Shown in pieces: positions 35,401-48,883 of a DNA stretch of 64,000 nucleotides. Source of the DNA: Balamuthia mandrillaris (lineage: Eukaryota; Discosea; Longamoebia; Balamuthiidae). The notes beneath the pieces are model-generated. The model did not search any database. It had not been told where the DNA came from and worked only from the letters and a program-made list of their open reading frames with translations. Location of the stretch: assembly GCA_031835245.1 (NCBI GenBank), contig JAVKOQ010000221.1, positions 21,328 to 85,327 on the forward strand, read 5' to 3'. A program made the translations under genes and the position numbers. Each line of letters begins with the position of its first letter. Within the stretch, counting starts at the first letter, position 1.

Positions 35401-36863
35401 GCTAATCTTAACGAGTGTGATCTGAAGATGCTAGGATTCACGAAGATGGGGCCTCGTAAAATTGTTTTGGCTGCTATTCATAAGCTCAAAGGTTTGTAAA
35501 GGAATTCTTTTATTAGGAGCCTTGCTGTCCTCAGTACACCAACTTTGCGCGTTTCTCAGAGCAACTCACAGGGGTGCCTTTACCCGTCCACATGCCATGC
35601 AACTGCGCCTGTTCTGATTCGTTAGATCAGAGACACCAAGCGGCAATAATCGCCCCAGTGGAGGTGGATAGACGCAGGCAGCAATCGCGCGGGAATTCCA
35701 TACTGTCCCATCAACTTTTACAAGACACCGAGGAAGTTTTGGAGTCAGGACATGCATCTCAACCTCCTTCATTCGATTCTTCTCCTTCACCTTCCTCTTC
35801 CTCTTCCTCTTCTTCCTCTGCTTCTACGTCTTTGCAGCAAGCAACCCTTTTCTCACCGACGACTCCTCCGGGCAACAAGCGACGAGATTTGCGAAAGAGT
35901 GCTCGGAGACGTTCGGGAGCCTCCGAAAAGAGCGCCACAAAAATCGTATACTCCTTTCCTTCTCCATTTTCCTCAACCACCGGCTTTCCTCTTCCGACAT
36001 CATCTTCCGGTGTAACTGTGACACCTTCCTCATGTTCAAAAGAGCATGAGGCAAAGCTCTTAACACCACCCATAAAACAGGCCACTCCCAAAGAACTTGA
36101 TTCGGCCCATCAATACTCAAGCACGTCCTTTTCTTCAACAGTTCCGTCGTCTATCACCAATCTAATGCTGCCTGCCTTTTCTGCTTTTCCGTCCCGAAGT
36201 TCCTCTTCTTCAGCCTCCAATATTCCACTTAAAGAGAATGATTTGCGCTCATTGCCTTCGTTGCCTGGTGCCCCTTCAGTTTACTCAACTTATCGGAATA
36301 GCAGTGGCAGCAGCTCAGTTCCCTCTCCTTTGGCCAAGTCATTGCCCTCAACTCAACGCACACCTCTGGCCACGCTTCAATATGCAAACAGCGCTACCAG
36401 TGCTCCGACCCACCACACACAAACTCCCTCTACGTCAACTTCCATAGCAAGCCACCAGCCACCTACTCTTCCTCCTCCTACCTCAAGCCACCCCCTTCAC
36501 CGTGGTCCCATCAGTCACTCCCATTCCCACCTCCAACATCATCCCTCTTCTTATGCGCATGCCTCTCCTATTGGTCCTGTCCATGCTGTTTCCTCTGAGG
36601 GTCCTACTTCCTGGTCTTCTTCTTTCTCAACAATCCCATATGCCTCTACAAGCCCACAAGGGAGCTTATTTCCCTTACCCTATCCCCCTCGATCCTCATT
36701 TGCTTCTTCTCCCCTACCATTCCCCCCAATGTCTTTACCCCCCTCCCCAGCTCTTTATTCTTCCTTCCAACCTCCATCATCACATGCCTACCCCTCTGCT
36801 CCTGTATCCCTTAACACCTCTGGGCATCACCCGAATCAGCAACGCAAACGACAGAAACTTTAA
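32469..36863 (+). CDS. AlkB-type Fe(II)/2OG dioxygenase with SAM domain
   Basis: About eight exons. From the N-terminus: a Pro/Gln repeat (PQ)n, two CxxC pairs (RACDLCDKW and PLKCGECSKA) that could bind zinc, a 300-residue region unique to this protein (SYVVESECQQGE...), then the oxygenase. Oxygenase landmarks are NEYAMNIYHDG, GQHYDDKKRF (HxD iron ligands), PIYSLRLFSSSRLAFG, FFIPMPRGCITILE and the distal His/Arg in KHCIRPVD. It would oxidatively demethylate nucleic acid or protein using 2-oxoglutarate and Fe(II). A SAM domain follows (VIEAFLREEITERSLANLNE through LGFTKMGPRKIVLAAIHKL), then a roughly 430-residue Ser/Pro/Thr-rich tail. The start ATG was chosen because it opens the first conserved block; the frame is open 87 nt further upstream. 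Substrate unknown. Confidence 0.82.
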
Positions 36864-37171
36864 ATCGTTTGGCTGTTATTTTAAATGGAGTGCTTTTGGG
36901 ATGGGTGTAGTATGCGCCACACATTTTTGCTGCGCTACTATTCTACCGTTAAAAAAAAGGAAGGTTAATCATTAAAAATGAATGAATAAATGACGCTTCA
37001 TATCACGAGCCCAAAAATGAGGGCAGCCAGCAGCAACAACAGTAACAAGAGCTCCCCCTTCTATTTTCGTAACGTCCTCCCTACTCCCCAAAACCCTGGG
37101 GGTACTGCAACAACAACACAAGTGGATAGAAGAAACCCAGTCCAAGGTTTGTTCGTTGGTGCCCACCACTT
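36864..37171. other. Intergenic gap
   Basis: About 310 bp between two plus-strand genes, with AATGAATGAATAAATG (about 36977-36992) as a likely polyadenylation region of the AlkB-family gene. No additional gene is seen. Confidence 0.4.
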
Positions 37172-37459
37172 ATGGCTGACAGAGAGGAAGTAAAGGCCGT
37201 CAGCGAATCTGACTCGGAGGATGTAGGAGCAAGCCCTCAGGGCCAACTGGTTCGAAAATCAAAGAAAATACTCCCAAATTCGCGTACGCAGCCTCTCTTT
37301 AGTGTTCTCCCTCTTCCTTCATCTCTCCTCTTCACTTCAACAGAACATGTAACCTTTTCTAGCAGAGTCATTGCGTACACTCTCCCCCGTGGTTGCGCGC
37401 AAAAAGAAGAAAGACGTGTTACGTCACCTCTTCCACTCTACGGAACAGCCTACCCGTGA

Positions 37460-37510
<51 letters not shown>

Positions 37511-39348
37511 CATCTCTTTTTACTTCCCCACCTTCTTCTTTGTTGTGTCTCTAATATTGATTGTGGTATTTAGCTCCAAAGGTGGAGGCCACTTCGCAGT
37601 GGCGTTCAACAAGAACTGAGAGTTCTCGTCCACCTTCGCTTGTGCGGACGTTAAATGAGGTGGCCGCTCAAATAGAAGGAGGCAGAATATTATATGAACA
37701 AGATAGACGGTTGCAAGGGGGGAGGTCCGGCAGCAGCCCTCCTCCGGCTACCATCGCTGTTCGTCGCTATCACAAAAGAAGTGGCTCGATGGACCACACC
37801 CAAAACAACATGGGGTTAAATGGAAGGCACAAACATGTGGCTAGTGCCCCGGTTGTGGAAGAGAGACCACACGCAGTCCCGGTACGAGGAAATATGGGAC
37901 GACCGCTACCTGTGCCAATGCAACCCAGACCCGAGGGTCCCATTGCTCCTCCCTCTCGCCAACAATCTGTTGCTTTTGAAGACCCCTCTGGTTTGAGCCG
38001 TGCTCTTGAATGTGGTCTCGAGCACAGCCCTCTCTTCAGCCAGTTGGCCAAGTATAGTCAGCTACAGCAGGAACAACTGGAACCGGAAGAAAGCGAAGAA
38101 GATGGTCATGACAACGGGGAGGATGAGGATGAAGAAGAAGAAGAAGAAGAAGAAGAAGAAGAAGAAGAACAAGAAGAGGAAGACGCAGATGACGAAAGTA
38201 ACGAAGCAGACGGGTTTAAAACTGCAATACATTTGGAAACGGACAAAATCCAATCAAGCAAGGAATCGGGTATTACGAAGACTACGCTGATCAAACCCTC
38301 TGCCGCTGCCCTGCAAGGTTAGTCTATTTGGCAATTAGAAAGCAGGTCTTTTTACTCACCTTACATACTTGCCAAATCCAGTCGTGATTGCCCATAACGG
38401 AACATCTGGTAGTCCTCCCGGTTGTGTGGTGAAAGCCTCCTCCCCAACAAGCAGCCAAAGGACTTTGCGAAAAGGAAACAAGAAAGTCCCTCCAACCCCG
38501 CTTAAAGCTCGACCTGTGGACCCTCCAGCACCTCCTTCCCTCACCGACGAAATGCAAGGACAGGGTGGCCATCTGCCTATTACCAACTCTCCACACGGTG
38601 GTGGTTCCGTAGGGGTTTGTTGCTACAACACCATATCTCATTTATTGTTTTGCATAACCCTATGCCTCTCTTTCGCTACAATAGAAACCAATTCCACCTC
38701 CTCGCCGAAGAACTAATCTCGTGATGGACGCAATCAATGCTGCAAGCCACGAATTTGACAGCAAGCGAAGCGCCCTTAAACATGCCATTCCATCTCCCAC
38801 TGGTTTGCCCTCCCTTGCTCTCCTCTACTCTTTTGCTGGGAAAATGAAGCGCCCTATCGTAGTATTCACCTAATCTTTAACTTTCTGTCCTCCTTTTACA
38901 TTCCGCAGGGGTTCGGCCAGATGCTCCCCCTGCTCCCCCTTCCTTGACAGAAACGAACGACTTTGCTTCTTCTTCCCCTTCCTCCTCTTTTGCTGCTGCC
39001 TCTTCTATACCTTCATCTTCACCACACGTTCCTCCGCCGCCACCTACAGTGTGGACACAACCAAATGGTTCTTTGTCCACCACTTCATCATCGTACCCAC
39101 CACGTCTACCCGGGGCACCTCTGTCCCCCGAAGATGAGAGAAGGATAGAAAAAGCTAACAGGCATCGTGGCTTAGTGCTTCATACCCCCGAGTCATGGAG
39201 TCAGCAACCGAGAAAGGCAAGAGGGACCACTGGGGTCGATTTTGATGCCATAAACAATCGTCGCTTGTTTTGGCAAAACATGTCAGCCATGAATTCTGAG
39301 GCGAACGGCGGCACAACCACACAAGCGGCCGCCAACGATAGTTGTTGA
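37172..39348 (+). CDS. Proline-rich, acidic protein (possible SH3 ligand)
   Basis: About six exons with consistent frames. I do not recognise the family. The start MADREEVKAVSESDSEDVG is acidic. A basic piece VARKKKKDVLRHLF follows, then RTLNEVAAQIEGG and LYEQDRRLQGG, Pro/Arg stretches such as PLPVPMQPRPEGPIAPPS, a long poly-Glu run (GAA repeats about 38130-38170), and repeated PxxP modules (KVPPTPLKARPVDPPAPPS, KPIPPPRRRTNL, RPDAPPAPPS) that match SH3-binding consensus. The C-terminus has a helical ESWSQQPRKARGTTGVDFDA segment. An intron carries (TC)n then (GC)n (about 37457-37512). The three SH3 domains of the gene at 62.5-64 kb are possible partners by motif, but nothing links them directly. 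Confidence 0.7.
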
Positions 39349-39916
39349 TGGTTGGCTCAAAAAACGAGTTTTTGCAGTGCTGCCAGCCAGCTCCTATCCT
39401 CAGCGTTATGATAAGATGACGGAAATACCTTGCATCTGCCAACTGGCCCCTTCTCCACCATTATGCCTTTTTTACTTTGTAAAGTGTACAGTTTCACTGT
39501 AAAGGAAAAGAACAGAACGAACAGAAGAGAAAACAAAAGTGTTTGGAGGGTTGGTTGGTTAAATGCCTGGAGAGGAGAGGAAGGGGAAAGGAAGCTTCCG
39601 GTGATGGTGGTTTGGGGGGGGGAGCATGCTCCCGCATTTTGCAATCAAAATTTTTATTGTAATATAGCCCTAACCCCCTGACCTGAAAAACTCTCTCCCC
39701 TAATTTGGCGCAAGAAGAAAAAGAAAGGGGCATTAAGCCAGAAGGAAGGAGGGAGGCGTAACGAAGGGAAGTGGCTGCTTGTCGTGCTACGGGGCCTGGG
39801 TTGGAGGTAGTTCGTTGCTGGTTTATGGACACAAGCACTACTGCGGTGTGAGGACCAACCCAGCAGGCAAGCCAGCTACTCAACCAAGTACACAATTACA
39901 GGGCTCAGCAAACAAC
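39349..39916. other. Intergenic gap
   Basis: About 570 bp between plus-strand genes. It contains G-rich and purine-rich stretches (39560-39625) and T/A-rich sequence near 39640-39665. Open frames here have no supporting domain. The upstream frame of the next gene is open from 39779, but the first good ATG is 39917. Confidence 0.4.
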
Positions 39917-41972
39917 ATGGCGGAGGCCACGCTATTGCAAGGCAAAGCTCAAGTGGGTGATCAAGCAAAAGACTCGCAGGAGGAGGGGGAAGAGCATGCA
40001 GCTGCAACACAGCAGCTAACAGAGGACTGGCTTAGCAATTTTGATCACGCCTTGCTGGAGGCCGAGAAACGGAGACAAAACCTCATGAAAGGGAGCGGTT
40101 GCGAGGAAGAGGAGGACGCTTTGCAGCACTATGCTGACAAGGAGCAGGAGAAAGAAGGTCCGTTCAACGGTCTCGAGTATGCCCCCACCAAGAAAGATAC
40201 TTTTTACCTCAAGGTACAACAAGCACTTCCTCTACCCTTTTGTTCTCTTTCCTCCTCCTCTTCCTCCTCCTCCTCCTTCTCCTCCTCCTCCTCTTCTTCT
40301 TCTTCTTCTTCTTCTTCTTCTTCTTCTTCTCCTTGTTCTTGTTCTTGTTCTTCTTCTTGTTCTTCTTCTTCTTCTTCTTCTTCTTCTTCTTCTTCTTCTT
40401 GTTCCTGTTCTTGTTCTGGTTCTTCTTGTTCTTCTTCTGGTTCTTCTGGTTCTTCTTCTTGTTCTTCTTGTTCTTCTTCTCCTCTTCCTCCTCTCTTGCG
40501 ATATATGTTTTTTTGTTTAACAGCGACGGGTGACCTGGCAGGTTCTACCAAAGAACTTCCTGGAGAAGCAATTGCAAAAGTACAAAGAAGCGTTGGAAGT
40601 GGAAAAAGAGACATCGAAACTTCGCCTGGAAGAAAAGTTGCAACTGGAGGAGGAGCTCATCGAGGCCAAACTTCAATTAGAAGATGAGCGCCGGAAGGTT
40701 GCAGCACTGAGAAGCGAGAAGGAGGCTCTGGAGGACTATGTAGTTGTACTGGCCGATGAAATGGAGAGAGAAACTTCACAAATGATGACCATGAAAGAAC
40801 AGTTCGTGGAAGAGTTTGGAGATGAGGCTGTCTACGCCAGCGGCAGCAGCCACAGCAAGGGGGAGGGTGCAGCGGGGGGCGGCTATACGGGAGGAGGAGG
40901 CGGGACATGTGGTGGTGGAGATGAAGGAAAAAGAGGGGGAGGGGAAGCGGGGAACGAGATGCCCGCAGCTGCGGCGGTACGAGGACGATTTCGGCGAAGG
41001 AGGAACTCTTCCTTTCTACGTAGCAAGCTGGAGGAGGATGGCAAAGAGAGAGAAGTTCTTATTGGTTTATTGCAAGAGCATGTCATGAAAGTGAAAGAGT
41101 ACGGAAAAGAGCAGCAACAGGAACTTTACGAGATTACCGCTATTGTAAATAACATCGCTGGCGAGGTGGACAAACTCAAAGATTGGCAGCAGGAAATGAT
41201 GGCAGGGCAGCGGCTGATGCTCCAACAACAGCGGCAGTTGCTTCAATTGTGCTTTCAACAAGAGGATGGGCGGAGAGAGCTACAGTGCGAAGAAGATGAT
41301 GATTACGAAATGCCACGATCGAGTCACCAAACTGTGGGTGGCAGAGAAGGCCGATCGGGCACCCTCCTGCCTAAACCAATATATAGGGTTGGCTCCTCTT
41401 CATATGACACCCCCTATCACTATGGCCTTGCGCGGGTAGCTGCTTATGCAAGCAACTCCTCGCAAGAAGAAGCAGAGCGGGGGAACCTTGTACAAAATCT
41501 CAATTCCCTACTCTTCTCTTCTCCTTCATCCTCCGACCTCAGACGAAGATCTACACTGGAGTTTTTAGAGCGAGCCTCTAAAGTGGAAGAAGCGACCTTG
41601 CCCTATTTCTCTCCCAATCGGCAAGCCACGACTTTCCCAGCCACTGCTGGCCTTCTTCAAGGAGAGCACCCACCGAAAAGCAGGAGCCCAGGCAAGAGTG
41701 GTGCACCTTCCACAGCTCTTACATCGGGTAAAGGTAAATCCTTGCACAGCCACATTAGAGAAGCCTTTGCTGAGCGGCGGCTCTCCTTGTTGCACAATTT
41801 TCGGAGTGAGGGCAGCGAGAACTGCACAGAGGCTGGATTGCGTCGCTCTTCTTCTTCTTGTTCTTCTTATTCTTCTTCTTCTTTTTCTTCTTCTTCTTCT
41901 TCCTCTTCTCCCTCTTCCTCTTCTTCCTCTTCTTCTTCCTCTTCGCTGTCCATGAACATAGCAGACCTGTAG
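39917..41972 (+). CDS. Coiled-coil protein with Ser-rich C-terminus
   Basis: Two exons are separated by an intron of about 310 nt that is mostly a (TTC)n-type microsatellite (about 40213-40523). Exon 1 has LTEDWLSNFDHALLEAEKRR and YAPTKKDTFYLK. Exon 2 begins RRVTWQVLPKNFLEKQLQ and is a long coiled coil (EVEKETSKLRLEEKLQLEEE through ERETSQMMTMKEQF), a Gly-rich linker, a second helical block (LIGLLQEHVMKVKEYGKEQQ through QQEMMAGQRLMLQQQ), and a Ser run encoded by TTC repeats before the end LSMNIADL. No enzymatic domain is seen. Likely a scaffold or cytoskeleton-associated protein, by composition only. Confidence 0.75.
40240..40495. repeat. (TTC)n/(TCC)n microsatellite in an intron
   Basis: This imperfect trinucleotide tract fills most of the intron of the coiled-coil gene and keeps both strands open, producing false Ser/Leu/Phe (plus) and Glu (minus) frames. 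Confidence 0.85.
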
Positions 41973-42082
41973 TAGGCCTACGAGAGGGCCTCCCGTAAAT
42001 AAACCTCCGCAAGTAATTTTTTCGAATTTCCAATAAAAAAAAAAAGTCCTCATCGTGTCGACACAGGAGCAAAGAAGAAAGA

Positions 42083-42085
<3 letters not shown>

Positions 42086-42122
<37 letters not shown>
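42086..42122. repeat. (AG)n tract just upstream of the TCERG1 start
   Basis: A run of about 17 AG units ends about 8 bases before the ATG at 42130. It lies in the presumed 5' UTR or core promoter. A very similar tract precedes the katanin gene. Confidence 0.8.
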
Positions 42123-42123
<1 letters not shown>

Positions 42124-42129
42124 AGAAGA

Positions 42130-44951
42130 ATGGAGACAAACGGCCAACCACAAGAAAGCTCTCCGCAGAAGCACGAGGAGGACGTGGTAGGCTCGTTTTG
42201 GGCATGCTACACAACGCCTGGAGGCGCCAGCTACTACTATAACTACAGGAGTCGCGAATCAACTTGGCAGCAACCCGTTGGGGTTGTGATTCACGCCAAG
42301 CCAGCAAGGCCAGGGCCACCTATTGCTTGGTTAGTATGGAAGGCACCGCTCCCTCACCTGCCCCACGTTAGCTGAACAAATCTAATCTAAGGTGAGTGGT
42401 GGCACTGTGCAGGAAACGGTTGGGTCAAACGGAATGGAAAGTGGTACTCTCAGACAGCGGCGAAGAATATTTCTACAACAACGACACTAAAAAGTCAAGT
42501 TGGGTGCTGCCGCCAGAAGTCCAAGCTCAATTCCTTCCTTCAGACTTACACCCACCAACCGCGGCACGTCAACCCACACGTTATTCTTCTACCAAAAGCG
42601 TGTCAGCCTCCGGCCTTCATCCTTCAGCGCAGCCAAGCGAAGCCCACTGCCTGTCACCCTCACTGCAAAGCTCACTTGCCTCCTCCTTCTCCTCCTCCTC
42701 GCCCCCTTCCTCTTCTGCAACACAAACTGCTTATGCGATAGAAGGTGGAGGCTCTGTCTTGGCCTCCGTAAAAAGAAAGCTTGGAGAAGAGCCTAATGCA
42801 GAAGAAGCATCAAGTCCATCTTTCGAGATTCAGTCCGATGGTGGCCCTTCGCTGGAAGCAGCCTACAGGGAGAACGAGAGTGATTCAACTGGGCAGCATG
42901 CAGAAGATATGGAACGAGACTACCAGCAACGTGTTGCAACTTTCACGGTACGCGGTTTCTTTTCCGCACACATTTTTCTTTATCTTTGCTTGCTTACTTG
43001 TCTGCTATGCTTGTTTGGTTCATCATGTTCGTTACCCTTTGCCCTGACCTTTTTATGCCATACCGCAGCAATTGTTGCGAGAACAAAACCTCACCCCATT
43101 CTCTTCTTGGGATAAAGAGCTTCCTAAACTCTGTTTCGATCCACGGTTCAAAGGTAGCATTTGCACAGCCCCCAGAAGCCCTGCTGTTCTAATATTTCGC
43201 ACTTACATTGTCAATCTCCAGTGCTACCCAAGCATTCTGATAGGAGAGCTATATTTGAAAACTATGTAAAGAATATTAAACATGAAGAACGATCAGCCAA
43301 AAGACAACGGATTGAGGTTTGTGGTGTCCTGGTCTCTCCTGTGTTTTTGTGGTTATTTGCTTGTTCTTTAGTAGTTTTGTTTTGTTTATTTTTCTTGGGT
43401 TCTTGAATTGCTGACTTGGACGTCTCCATCTTTAAAGACTGGAAAACAGCAATTCCAGGGCTTATTAGAAGAGCACATTTCACTCCTTAAGGAGGGCATA
43501 TCTTTTGAACAATTTTGTAGAGAGGTGGGGGAACAGAACGCCACTCTGCCTTTGGCAAAACGAAAAAAAATGTTCAATGCTAAAATTGCTTATCTTCAAG
43601 CAAAGAAAGAGGAAGGTGAGCGACGAAAACCCCACAAAATAACAGTTCTAATAATTCTTTCTTTTGCTAAAGAAAAACGAGTACAACAAGAGACTACCAG
43701 GACCGATTTTATCAATATGTTAAAAGGGTGCTCTTTCATAGAATCGTGGTCTAGTTGGAATGACGTGAAAGAAAGGCTTCGTGGCGATTCTAGATATGAG
43801 GCTGTTCGCTCATCAAGGGAACGAGAAGAATTGTTCCTACAGTATATTCGAAGCATTTCAAAGGATTACGAAAAGAAAGAACGAAAACAAAGGTATTTCT
43901 GTCAGTAATACCCACAGTGGTTTCTGATTGTTAATGGCATTCTCAGGGAGGAAGCAAGTAAGAGGGAACGGGAGCGACAGGTACAACGACGACGTGACCA
44001 GGAACTCAGAGAAATTAACAGCAGAAAAGCCGAATTTACCAAGGAAGAAGCCATTGCCCGTTTCCAAACCTTGTTGTCAGAGCGAGTACGAGACTACAAT
44101 GTGCGTAAGAAATTAATTAACGGATTTATTATGGATGCGTGCTTTGATGTGTGCACTGACCATCCAGTCTTTCTACCACACGTGCAGGCAAGCTGGAGAA
44201 AAAGCAGGTCTACTCTGGAATCTGATTCTAGATTTTCCCATTCATTGCTCTCTTTGCCGGAAAAAGAACAATTGTTCCGGGCACACACTGCTAGCCTATT
44301 AGAAGTAGGCGCCGCGCCTTTTTTTCTCTTCTTCTTCCTCTTCCTCTAAATCTACCTGCATTTCCCTCAACATAAAGTTGCTTGCTCACTTTCCACATCT
44401 TGTAAGAACATATACAGTGACTTTGATAAACTGTTGATAGAGATGGACCTGATTAACTTCACAACCAAATGGGAAGAAGCTGTACCACTCTTAGAAAAGG
44501 ATGCTCGATTCAAGCGTGTGCCCTCTGACGAGACCAGACAGCGGCGATTTGCACAGCACTGTAACGTTCTCCATAGCACTGCCAGGAAAGAATTTTTGGT
44601 AAATATCACGTGTACTGCATCGTCATATCAATTCTCATCTCCTCTCTCCACCCAGCAATTACTTTCAGAAACGAAATCTATCACATCAGACACTTCAACC
44701 CATGGACCGAAATATGAAGCGCTTATTTCACAAATCAGGGTATGAATCTCCTCAAACTCAGTCCTTTTTGATACGACGTTGACCTTTATCTCCCCTTGTA
44801 GAGTGACAAACGGTACAAGCAAATGGAGTGCAGCCCGGAAGAAAGACAGCAGCTGTTGGTAAGTGTCATTTTTTCCGTAGCTTACTTGCGATACTCACTC
44901 ATGGTATTACCATACCAGCATGCATACCTTTCAAGGCTTACGCAACATTAG
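42130..44951 (+). CDS. TCERG1: TCERG1/CA150-like WW and FF domain protein
   Basis: This nuclear protein would couple RNA polymerase II elongation to splicing. About 12 exons. Two WW domains: FWACYTTPGGASYYYNYRSR ending in STWQQP, and TEWKVVLSDSGEEYFYNN ending in SSWVLPP. A Ser/Pro linker follows, then a series of FF domains that track human TCERG1: FSSWDKELPKLCFDPRFK, FEQFCREVGEQNATLPLAKR, FIESWSSWNDVKERLRGDSR, SWRKSRSTLESDSRFS, FTTKWEEAVPLLEKDARF, and the last with SDKRYKQMECSPEERQQLL. Charged helices between FF3 and FF4 (EEASKRERERQVQRRRDQEL) are also like TCERG1. The gene ends HAYLSRLTQH. PRPF40 also has WW and FF repeats, but the FF wording and the long linker fit TCERG1 better. The N-terminus is short compared with animals, with no first WW domain or Gln/Ala repeats. 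Confidence 0.9.
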
Positions 44952-45155
44952 AAAACCAAACATTGGATTCAGAACCTGCACAAAAACTGACCCTTTGTTT
45001 ACTCATTTTTTTTTAAGTTTTAGTTCCATGAAAAAAATGTGTGGGTTAGGGTGTTAGGTTCGTGTTTTCTCGCTGAGGGGTCATGTGTGTTTAATCAGGC
45101 GTTTCCCGCCATTTTTGAACGCCTTCAAAGTTTTTTTTGAATCACTACAACCACC

Positions 45156-45198
<43 letters not shown>
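44952..45198. promoter_or_regulatory. Short intergenic region with (AG)n before the katanin start
   Basis: About 250 bp between TCERG1 and katanin p60. A (GA)n run of about 18 units (45160-45196) ends at the base before GATG of the katanin start codon (45199). It must contain the katanin promoter and 5' UTR. No TATA box is obvious. Confidence 0.5.
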
Positions 45199-47655
<2,457 letters not shown>

Positions 47656-48087
47656 TGGCCACCCCCTCTCAATTTGGCAATAGTGTTCGGGAGCTGTTCA
47701 CTGCAGTTATGTTACCCATAAGATCCCTGTGCACACCCTTATTGCCTTTTTTTTTTTTCGTTGTAGTGTTGGCTGCTGCTGCTGCTGCTTCTCCAGCACT
47801 GCTTGGCCCTTTTTTTTTTTTCTTCTGGGAAGAAAAGTTGATCGGCTTGATCTCAATGCAAGTGCATTATGGGAGAGTACTTTTCCGATAAATAGTTTTT
47901 TGGTTTTTTTGGCCCCTTCCCCCCACCACACCACACCCCACCACACCAAAAAAAAAACTAAAGTGAAAAAAGGCCTTGGGAGGAACAAGAAACACACAAG
48001 CCCCCCAACACTTTTTGTCCCCCTCTTTTACCCCACTTCACAACACTTGTTGCCAAGCACAACTCCTCCAGCAAGGAATTTTCTGGA
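47656..48087. other. Intergenic gap: katanin 3' end and RAD6 promoter/5' UTR
   Basis: About 430 bp. It holds T runs (about 47748-47760 and 47811-47822), a CACCACACC-rich segment (about 47918-47947) and an A run. The last 80 bp (from 48006) are the part copied at 15437, so they include RAD6 5' UTR. No other gene is seen. Confidence 0.5.
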
Positions 48088-48716
48088 ATGAGCACCCCCG
48101 CAAGGCGAAGATTGATGCGTGATTTCAAGAGGCTTCAAGAAGACCCTCCTTCTGGCATTAGCGGAGCTCCTTGTGATAACAACATAATGGTGTGGCATGC
48201 TGTCATCTTTGGGTGAGTAAGAAGGTCGGCGTGTTATTCGTTGGCGTTTCTCACTTTTAATGTGTGTTCATAAAATAGGCCAGACGACACACCATGGGAA
48301 GGTGGTACTTTTAAATTGAAACTGCAGTTCGAAGAGGAGTATCCCAACAAACCTCCCAAGGTCACCTTCTTATCCAAGATGTTTCACCCAAATGTGTATG
48401 CAGACGGATCTATCTGTTTGGATATTCTGCAAAATCAGTGGAGCCCCATCTACGACATCGCGGCTATACTTACTTCCATCCAGGTTGGTTTGAGTTGTTT
48501 GTGTTGTTTGTTTGGTGTGCTTTCCATTGTGTTGGCTCTTCCGCTTTAACGTTTTCTGACGTGGAATCTAACCACCACCGCCGCCAGTCTTTGTTATGTG
48601 ACCCAAATCCCAATTCACCAGCTAATGGAGAGGCCGCCCGACTTTTTCAAGAAAACAAACGGGAGTACAACCGCAAAGTAAAGGAAATTGTAGAGAAGAG
48701 CTGGGTTTCGGAGTAA
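48088..48716 (+). CDS. RAD6: RAD6/UBC2-type ubiquitin-conjugating enzyme E2
   Basis: This E2 enzyme accepts ubiquitin from E1 and, with RAD18- or BRE1-type E3 ligases, modifies PCNA and histone H2B. Three exons: 48088-48212, about 48279-48483, and about 48589-48716. Landmarks match UBE2[60 protein letters not shown], the active-site Cys in [17 protein letters not shown], and [18 protein letters not shown]. It ends VEKSWVSE without the acidic tail of yeast Rad6. A damaged copy of exon 1 lies at 15437-15627. Confidence 0.95.
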
Positions 48717-48883
48717 AACGATAACAACATTTGGTTTTGTTCCCTTTTTGATCTTGTCGATCAATGTAGGTAGTATTATACTTTAGTAATTGTTATAACG
48801 AAACCTTGTTTTCGCTAATCACCACTCTTCCGTGGTGGGTAAAACCTGAGCACCACAGTTTGTTCCTTTAAATTCTAAAATAA

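Noticed and set aside
40204-40614. Minus-strand poly-Glu frame opposite the coiled-coil gene
   Set aside because: It is the complement of a (TTC)n intron; the plus-strand splice keeps the coiled-coil frame.
42130-44951. Naming the WW/FF gene PRPF40
   Set aside because: FF domain wording and linker sequences follow TCERG1 more closely.
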